Assembly: GCF_900114035.1 (NCBI RefSeq)
Contig: NZ_FORP01000006.1
Span: forward strand, 186,001-250,000
Length of the DNA stretch: 64,000 bases
From: Amycolatopsis sacchari
Lineage (GTDB): Bacteria; Actinomycetota; Actinomycetes; Mycobacteriales; Pseudonocardiaceae
Direction of reading: 5' to 3'
Shown here: positions 58,723 to 64,000 of the stretch, piece by piece
Layout of the letters: each line of letters starts with the position of its first letter
How positions within the stretch are numbered: the stretch's first letter is position 1
Made by a program: the position numbers and the translations under genes
The notes under the pieces: model-generated
The model's input: the letters and a program-made list of their open reading frames with translations, nothing else
What the model was told of the DNA's origin: nothing
Database searches by the model: none

Positions 58723-59904
58723 ATGACCTCGCCGGACGTCTTCGACCTGGCCACGAAGGATCTCGATCCGCCACTGGCCGTCGTCGACCTGGCCGCGTTC
58801 GACGCCAACGCCGAGGACCTCGTGCGCCGCGCGAACGGTACCCCGATCCGGCTGGTCAGCAAGTCGATCCGCTGCCGCTACCTCATCGACCGCGCGCTGG
58901 CCAAACCCGGTTTCGCGGGGCTGATGTGCTACTCGCTGGCCGAGGCGCTGTGGCACGTCGAAAACGGGACCAGCGACGACATCCTCGTCGCGTACCCGAC
59001 CGTCGACCACGGCGCGCTGCGCAGGCTGGTCCGCGACGAACGCGCCCGCGAGACCGTCACGATCATGATCGACTCGGTTGCGCACCTCGACGTCGTGGAC
59101 GCGGCGGCGGGCCACGACCACCCGCCGGTCCGCGTCTGCCTGGAACTCGACGCGTCGTGGCGGCCGTTCGGGCTGGTGCACGTCGGCACGCGCCGGTCCC
59201 CGGTGTTCAGCCCCCGCCAGGCCGCGGACCTCGCGCGGAAAGTGGTGGCGCGCAAGGGTTTCCGGCTCGTCGGGCTGATGGCGTACGAGGGGCAGATCGC
59301 CGGGTTCCCCGACGCGACCGGGTCCCGCACCGACGGTGCGGTGCGCTGGATGCAGCGCCGCTCGGCCGCGGAACTCGCGCGGCGCCGGGCCGCGGCCGTG
59401 CGCGCGGTCCGCGAGGTGGCCGAACTGGAGTTCGTCAACGGCGGCGGTTCGGGCAGCATCGAACTCACCAGCGCCGAGCGTGCGGTCACCGAGGTCGCCG
59501 CGGGGTCCGGCCTGATCGGTTCGACGCTGTTCGACGGCTACACCCGGTTCCGGCCGCGACCCGCCGCGTTCTTCGCACTACCGGTTGTCCACAAGCCGAC
59601 CAACAACATCGCCACGCTGTTCTCGGGTGGTTACATCGCGTCCGGGCCGCCGTCGAAATCGCGGCTGCCGGCGCCGTACCTGCCCGCCGGGCTGGAGCTG
59701 CTGCCGCTCGAAGGAGCGGGCGAGGTGCAGACCCCCGTCCGCGGAAAAGCGGCCCGTGACCTGCGGTTGGGCGATCGGGTGTGGTTGCGGCACGCGAAGG
59801 CGGGGGAGCTCGCGGAGCGGTTCACGCACTACCACATCGTCGTCGACGGCCAGGTGGTGCGCACCGTCCCGACCTACCGCGGCGAGCAGCAGAACTTCGG
59901 CTGA
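58723..59904 (+). CDS. Alanine-racemase-fold amino acid deaminase/aldolase
   Basis: The 393 residues carry an alanine-racemase-type PLP barrel (about 15-250): the PLP lysine is in IRLVSKSIRCRYL, with VCLELDASWRPF and EFVNGGGSGSIELT lining the site, and a C-terminal D-threonine-aldolase-like domain (about 300-390, ending WLRHAKAGELAERFTHYHIV). Such proteins are annotated as amino acid deaminase/aldolase. It shares a promoter gap with the lactone oxidase; a substrate pathway is not apparent. Confidence 0.9.
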   Translation: MTSPDVFDLATKDLDPPLAVVDLAAFDANAEDLVRRANGTPIRLVSKSIRCRYLIDRALAKPGFAGLMCYSLAEALWHVENGTSDDILVAYPTVDHGALRRLVRDERARETVTIMIDSVAHLDVVDAAAGHDHPPVRVCLELDASWRPFGLVHVGTRRSPVFSPRQAADLARKVVARKGFRLVGLMAYEGQIAGFPDATGSRTDGAVRWMQRRSAAELARRRAAAVRAVREVAELEFVNGGGSGSIELTSAERAVTEVAAGSGLIGSTLFDGYTRFRPRPAAFFALPVVHKPTNNIATLFSGGYIASGPPSKSRLPAPYLPAGLELLPLEGAGEVQTPVRGKAARDLRLGDRVWLRHAKAGELAERFTHYHIVVDGQVVRTVPTYRGEQQNFG

Positions 59905-59933
59905 CCCACCCCGGTTGTCCACAGGGGTGTGGA

Positions 59934-60554
59934 CTACTCGCCCAGCCGGTTCGCGAGGTACAGCTTGATCACGTGCTTGGTCTCGTCGACGATCTCCTGA
60001 TCGCCCTGCGGGTCCCGCGCGAAGGCGAACTTCAGCAGTGCGTCCGCCATCTCGATGGCCACCGAGACCGCGAGCGCGAGCCGCTCGCCCGGCGTCTCGA
60101 TGTACCTGCGCACCAGCTCGGTCAGCGAGTCGGCGATGACCTTGTTGTTGTCGCGGCTGTCGTCGAGCAGCTGGCGGTCCACCACGTCACCGAAGTGGAC
60201 CTTGGCGAAGCCGGGCACCGTGCGGTGCATGTCGAGGTAGATGTCCAGGATGGAGTCGACCACGTCCCACCAGTGCGACGGGTCCTCCGACGCGAGCCGC
60301 TCGCTGACCACGGCCATGAACCGGTCGAGGTTGCGTTGCGTCAGCGCCTGCACGACCGCGCGCTTGTCGGGGAAGAACTGGTACAGCGAGCCGACCGCGA
60401 CGCCCGCGCGCTTCGCGATCAGCGTCGTGGTCAACGCGTCGTACCCGATCTCGTCGATCAGCTGGGCACTGGCGTCCAGCATCTGCTCGACCCGCTTCGC
60501 ACTGCGCTGCTGCACGGGCTGCCGGCGCAGCGGGGTCGCCTGGGTGTCCGACAC
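59934..60554 (-). CDS. TetR-family transcriptional regulator
   Basis: The 206-residue repressor starts with a TetR helix-turn-helix (about 17-63: RVEQMLDASAQLIDEIGYDALTTTLIAKRAGVAVGSLYQFFPDK) and a helical ligand-binding domain. It is divergent from the beta-glucosidase/MFS pair and is the likely regulator; a 15-bp near-palindrome lies in the intergenic gap. The TTGTCCACA (59915-59923) downstream of its stop is a lone DnaA-box match. Confidence 0.92.
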   Translation of the reverse strand: MSDTQATPLRRQPVQQRSAKRVEQMLDASAQLIDEIGYDALTTTLIAKRAGVAVGSLYQFFPDKRAVVQALTQRNLDRFMAVVSERLASEDPSHWWDVVDSILDIYLDMHRTVPGFAKVHFGDVVDRQLLDDSRDNNKVIADSLTELVRRYIETPGERLALAVSVAIEMADALLKFAFARDPQGDQEIVDETKHVIKLYLANRLGE

Positions 60555-60634
60555 GTTGTGCTCCTCCTGTGCTTCTGAACTGCGACTTTAGCGTGCCGAA
60601 ACGCTTCCCCCCGGTTGAGGGAACGGGCTATCGT

Positions 60635-60649
60635 ATGAGAACTTTTCAT
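60635..60649. promoter_or_regulatory. Candidate TetR operator
   Basis: ATGAGAACTTTTCAT pairs in 6 of 7 positions around a central C and lies in the AT-rich part of the divergent gap, 28 nt before the beta-glucosidase start and 80 nt from the tetR start. Size and place fit a TetR operator; binding is inferred. Confidence 0.5.
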
Positions 60650-60676
60650 GTTTGCTCGGCGAAAGGTCGTGCGGCA

Positions 60677-61945
60677 GTGGAAAACCTGATCTTCCCGGCG
60701 GATTTCGTGTGGGGCGTGTCCACCTCAGCCTTCCAGATCGAGGGGGCTCCCGGCGAGGACGGCCGTGGTCCGTCCATTTGGGACGGTTTCGGCCCGGAGC
60801 CCGCCGGCGACGCGACCGACCACTACCACCGCTACGCCGACGATGTCGCGCTGATGGCGGACCTGGGGGTGGACGCCTACCGGATGTCCTTCGCCTGGCC
60901 CCGCGTCCAGCCCGGTGGCTCCGGCCCGGCGAACCCCCGTGGCCTGGCCTTTTACGACCGCCTCCTCGACGAGGTGTGCGCTGCCGGGATCGCGCCGGTC
61001 GGCACCCTCTACCACTGGGACCTCCCGCTCGAACTGGAGGAAGCGGGCGGCTGGCTGAACCGGGACACCGCCTCGCGGTTCGAGGACTACGCGGCGATCC
61101 TCGCCGACGCCTTCGCTGATCGGGTGAAGATGTGGATCCCGCTCAACGAACCCGTGGTCACGACCGTCTACGGGTACGCGATCGGCGAATACGCCCCCGG
61201 CAAGGCATTGCTGCTCGACGCGCTGCCGACCGCCCACCACCAGCACCTCGCCCACGGGCTCGCCGTGCGGGTGCTGCGTGCCGCCGGCGCGACGAGCGTC
61301 GGCACCGCCAACCACCACTCGCCGGTGTGGCCCGCGAGCGGGAGCGAAGCCGATCGCGCGGCCGCGGACTGGCTGGACGCGCTGCTCAACGGGCTGTTCG
61401 CCGATCCCGTGCTGCTCGGCCGCTACCCGGAAGAGCTACTGCCGTACCTGCCGCCGGACTGTGCCGACGACCTGCCCGTGATCGCGCAGCCGCTCGACTT
61501 CTACGGGGTCAACTACTACGAACCGCAGGGCGCGGCGGCCCCGGGCGAGGGCAACCCGCTGCCGTTCGAACTACGCCCGATCGAGGGTTTTCCCCGCACC
61601 ACCAACCATTCGCCGATCGTGCCCGATGGGTTGCGGGAGCTGCTCGTCCGCTTCGCCGCGAGGTACGAACTGCCACCGGTCTACGTGACCGAGAACGGGT
61701 GCAGCTTCGACGGGGTGCACGATCCCGAGCGCATCGACTTCCTCGAACGGCACCTCGCGGCACTGCGGGCGGCGATGGACGCGGGGGTCGACGTGCGGGG
61801 CTACTTCGTGTGGTCCCTGCTCGACAATTTCGAGTGGTCCAAGGGCTACGCGCCGCGGTTCGGGCTCGTGCACGTGGACTACGAGACGCAGCGCCGCACG
61901 CCGAAGGACTCCTTCGCCTGGTACCGGGAACTGGTGAGCCGATGA
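60677..61945 (+). CDS. Glycoside hydrolase family 1 beta-glucosidase
   Basis: The 422-residue GH1 enzyme starts ENLIFPADFVWGVSTSAFQIEG, with the acid/base Glu in WIPLNEPVVTT and the nucleophile Glu in VYVTENGCSFDG. It splits beta-glucosides in the cytoplasm (no signal peptide). The coupled MFS gene (ATGA overlap) would import the substrate. GTG at 60677 is chosen from family alignment; an ATG at 60635 would overlap the candidate operator. Confidence 0.93.
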   Translation: MENLIFPADFVWGVSTSAFQIEGAPGEDGRGPSIWDGFGPEPAGDATDHYHRYADDVALMADLGVDAYRMSFAWPRVQPGGSGPANPRGLAFYDRLLDEVCAAGIAPVGTLYHWDLPLELEEAGGWLNRDTASRFEDYAAILADAFADRVKMWIPLNEPVVTTVYGYAIGEYAPGKALLLDALPTAHHQHLAHGLAVRVLRAAGATSVGTANHHSPVWPASGSEADRAAADWLDALLNGLFADPVLLGRYPEELLPYLPPDCADDLPVIAQPLDFYGVNYYEPQGAAAPGEGNPLPFELRPIEGFPRTTNHSPIVPDGLRELLVRFAARYELPPVYVTENGCSFDGVHDPERIDFLERHLAALRAAMDAGVDVRGYFVWSLLDNFEWSKGYAPRFGLVHVDYETQRRTPKDSFAWYRELVSR

Positions 61946-63189
61946 CCGAAACGCAACTGCCCGCGGCGCTGGCCGAACCGGTCACCCGGGTCCGGCCCGG
62001 CTGGACGACCCTGTTGTTCCTCGCGAACATCGGGCTCTGGCTGGGGATCTACGCGCCGATCCAGATCCTGCTGCCCGAACAGGCCGAGCTGCTCGACGCG
62101 GCGGACAAGGAACTGGTGTTCGGGATCGTCACCGGCGTCGGCGCGGTCGTCTCGCTGATCGCGAACCCGCTGGTGGGCCTCGCTTCGGACCGCACGCGGT
62201 CGCGCTTCGGCCGGCGGCACCCGTGGACGCTGCTGGGGGCGGCCGTCGGCGCGGTGGGTCTGGTGGTGCTGGCGCTCGCGCCGAACGTCCTGGTGATGAC
62301 CATCGGCTGGTGCGTCGTGCAGGCGGGGCTCAACGGGATGCTCGCGACGCTGACGTCGGCGGTGCCCGACCGGGTGCCGGTGGAGCAGCGCGCGCACATC
62401 GGTGGTCTGGTCGGGATCAGCCAGATGCTGGGCACGGTGCTCGGCGCGGTGCTGGTGACGGTGGTGGTCACGAGCCTGCCGGGTGGTTACGTCGCGTGCG
62501 CCGTGCTGGTGCTGCTCGGTGCGGCGGTGTTCGTGTTCCGGACCCCCGACCTCGCGCTGCCGAGGACTTGGCGACCCCCGCACGGCTGGCGGCAGGTGCT
62601 GGCGGAGCTGTGGGTGTCACCGCGTGCCCACCCGGACTTCGCCTGGGCGTGGAGCTGCCACTTCCTGATCAACCTCGGCAACAGCCTCGGCACGTTCTTC
62701 CTGCTGTACTTCCTCAAGGACGCCGTCCACTACCCGGATCCGGACACCGGCCTGCTGATCATGATGGGCCTCTACGGCGTGGCACTGGCGATCGGCGGGG
62801 TGGCGGTCGGGCACCTGTCCGACAAGACCGGCAGGCGCAAGCCGTACGTGTACCTGTCGGTGGTGGTGATGGCCGCGGCGGCGTTCGCGCTGACGACGTG
62901 GCAGACGTGGCCCGCGGCGCTGGCGGCGTCCCCGCTGCTGGGCGTCGGCTTCGGCGCCTACTGGGCGGTGGCGCTGGCGATCCTGACGCAGGTCCTGCCG
63001 AAGGCGCAGGACCGCGCGAAGGACCTGGGGGTCATCAACATCGCCAACCTGCTGCCCCAGGTCATCGCGCCCCTGCTGGCGACCGTCATCCTGGCCGACC
63101 TGGGTGGCTACCCGGCGCTCTTCGCGGCCGCTGGCCTCGCGACGCTACTGGCCGGAGGCGCCGTGGCGGGGGTGAAAACAGTCCGTTAG
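61942..63189 (+). CDS. MFS sugar transporter
   Basis: The 415-residue protein has twelve membrane helices with MFS loop motifs (GLASDRTRSRFGRRHPWTLLG after helix 2; GHLSDKTGRRKPYVY in the second half). The loop resembles glycoside-cation symporters. Its start overlaps the beta-glucosidase stop, so uptake and hydrolysis of a beta-glucoside are coupled under the TetR regulator. Confidence 0.92.
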   Translation: MTETQLPAALAEPVTRVRPGWTTLLFLANIGLWLGIYAPIQILLPEQAELLDAADKELVFGIVTGVGAVVSLIANPLVGLASDRTRSRFGRRHPWTLLGAAVGAVGLVVLALAPNVLVMTIGWCVVQAGLNGMLATLTSAVPDRVPVEQRAHIGGLVGISQMLGTVLGAVLVTVVVTSLPGGYVACAVLVLLGAAVFVFRTPDLALPRTWRPPHGWRQVLAELWVSPRAHPDFAWAWSCHFLINLGNSLGTFFLLYFLKDAVHYPDPDTGLLIMMGLYGVALAIGGVAVGHLSDKTGRRKPYVYLSVVVMAAAAFALTTWQTWPAALAASPLLGVGFGAYWAVALAILTQVLPKAQDRAKDLGVINIANLLPQVIAPLLATVILADLGGYPALFAAAGLATLLAGGAVAGVKTVR

Positions 63190-63300
63190 CGCGTTCCCCT
63201 TTGGCGCAGGTAACGGGACCGAACGGGCCCCAGGCGAGCTCGGCCGGCACCACGTCTCGGGACGCTCACGTTGGAAGGTGCACACCCAACGGAGGTTCCA

Positions 63301-64000
63301 TGAGCGACAGCCAGCACCCGACGCGGTTCGGGGTGTTCCACCCGCCCTTTCACTCGCGCAACGAGAACCCGACGCTCGCGCTGCGGCGTGACGTCGAGTT
63401 GATGGAGTACCTCGACCACCTCGGTTTCGACGAAGCCTGGATCGGGGAGCACCACAGCGGTGGGTACGAGACGATCAGCTCGCCCGAGGTGTTCATCGCG
63501 GCCGCCGCCGAGCGCACGCGGCGGATCCGGTTCGGCACCGGCGCCATCACGTTGCCGTTCCACCACCCGCTGAACGTCGCGAACAGGATGGTGCTGCTGG
63601 ACCACCTCACGCGCGGTCGGACCATGCTCGGTGTCGGTCCCGGTTCGCTCCCGGCCGACGCGCACATGCTGGGCGTCGACCTCGGCCGGGCGCGCGACAT
63701 GATGGAGGAGTCGCTCGAAGCGATCGTGGCGCTGCTCGACGGCGACGAACCCGTGAACCGGAAGACCAGCTGGTTCGAGCTGCGGGACGCCCGGCTGCAG
63801 TTGCGGCCCTACACGCGCCCGAGGTTCGAGATCGTGGTGACAGCGGTCGCCTCGCCCTCGGGGCCGAGCCTGGCGGGGAGGTTCGGCGCCGGTCTGTTGT
63901 CGGCCGCCGCGACCCAGCCCGAGGGGTTCAACGCGCTGGCCTGGCACTGGGACGTGCTGGGGCAGCGAGCGCGGGAGTTCGGCCAGACCGTGGACCGGAG
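63301..64000 (+). CDS. Luciferase-like (LLM) flavin monooxygenase, N-terminal part
   Basis: The frame starts at ATG with GGAGG five bases upstream and stays open to the window edge (233 codons visible). The product (SDSQHPTRFGVFHPPFHSRN, then FDEAWIGEHHSGG, ITLPFHHPLNVANRMVLLDHL, TMLGVGPGSLPADAHMLGVD) matches the TIM-barrel class of luciferase-like FMN-dependent monooxygenases; the limonene-monooxygenase type begins this way. The substrate is unknown. The gene is truncated by the window end, not broken. Confidence 0.9.

Noticed and set aside
59585-59593. DnaA box TTGTCCACA
   Set aside because: It lies inside the coding region of the racemase-fold gene; with the single match at 59915 it is probably chance in such GC-rich DNA.

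Overview
The window is high-GC actinobacterial DNA from close to the chromosomal origin, most likely from the family Pseudonocardiaceae (Amycolatopsis-like). The gene order matches the block known from mycobacteria downstream of gyrA: DUF3566 gene, tRNA-Ile, tRNA-Ala, ppiA, PH-domain gene, crgA, a glutamine amidotransferase, pknB-pknA-pbpA-rodA-pstP-fhaB-fhaA, tRNA-Leu. A DLW-39 family protein, a CrgA protein, a perfect parS-like palindrome and two perfect DnaA boxes fit an origin-proximal position.

Positions 382-13389 are an integrated conjugative element of the AICE type (actinomycete integrative and conjugative element), about 13.0 kb, inserted in the 3' half of tRNA-Ile(GAT). A 44-bp direct repeat marks attL (382-425) and attR (13346-13389). 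From left to right it carries, on the minus strand, integrase, excisionase, a DUF3631 ATPase, a DnaB-N-like protein, two tiny zinc-finger proteins, a repeat-rich non-coding patch, an FtsK/TraB DNA translocase, a DUF2637 (SpdB-like) membrane protein and a string of small spread/transfer-type genes, many joined by 1-4 nt overlaps. A GntR repressor (plus strand, 10619) faces this operon; three 14-bp palindromes sit on and around a near-consensus leftward promoter. The right end holds cargo: a class IV aminotransferase and an XRE-SUMF1 fusion. One operon gene is split by an in-frame amber codon. Size, target and layout resemble the Amycolatopsis pMEA300 family.

From 13390 to 39660 the chromosome resumes: small conserved proteins, a YceI protein, a MerR-PP2C fusion, tRNA-Ala, a lower-GC P-loop ATPase that looks acquired, DinB and spermidine-synthase-like genes, a PLP ammonia-lyase, a DUF2020 lipoprotein, cyclophilin, rhomboid protease, crgA, class E sortase, ferredoxin-NADP reductase, an ABC exporter pair, and a MNT antitoxin with only a stub of its HEPN toxin. 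The Ser/Thr kinase and peptidoglycan operon (pknB, pknA, pbpA, rodA, pstP, fhaB) is on the minus strand with nearly every junction overlapping; fhaA lies just upstream.

From 39668 to the end the content is metabolic and regulatory: tRNA-Leu(CAG), an NB-ARC/TPR ATPase, a GT-B-like protein, a LysR/dehydratase divergent pair with a clear LysR box, an FKBP, a cystathionine gamma-synthase/lyase family gene leading into a complete peptide ABC importer plus amidase, a large unknown protein, a CitE-like lyase, an NAD-binding epimerase-like protein, a sugar-lactone oxidase, an alanine-racemase-fold deaminase, a TetR regulator divergent from a beta-glucosidase/MFS pair, and a luciferase-like monooxygenase cut by the window end. 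No gap without a gene exceeds 300 bases. No CRISPR array, rRNA or insertion sequence was seen.
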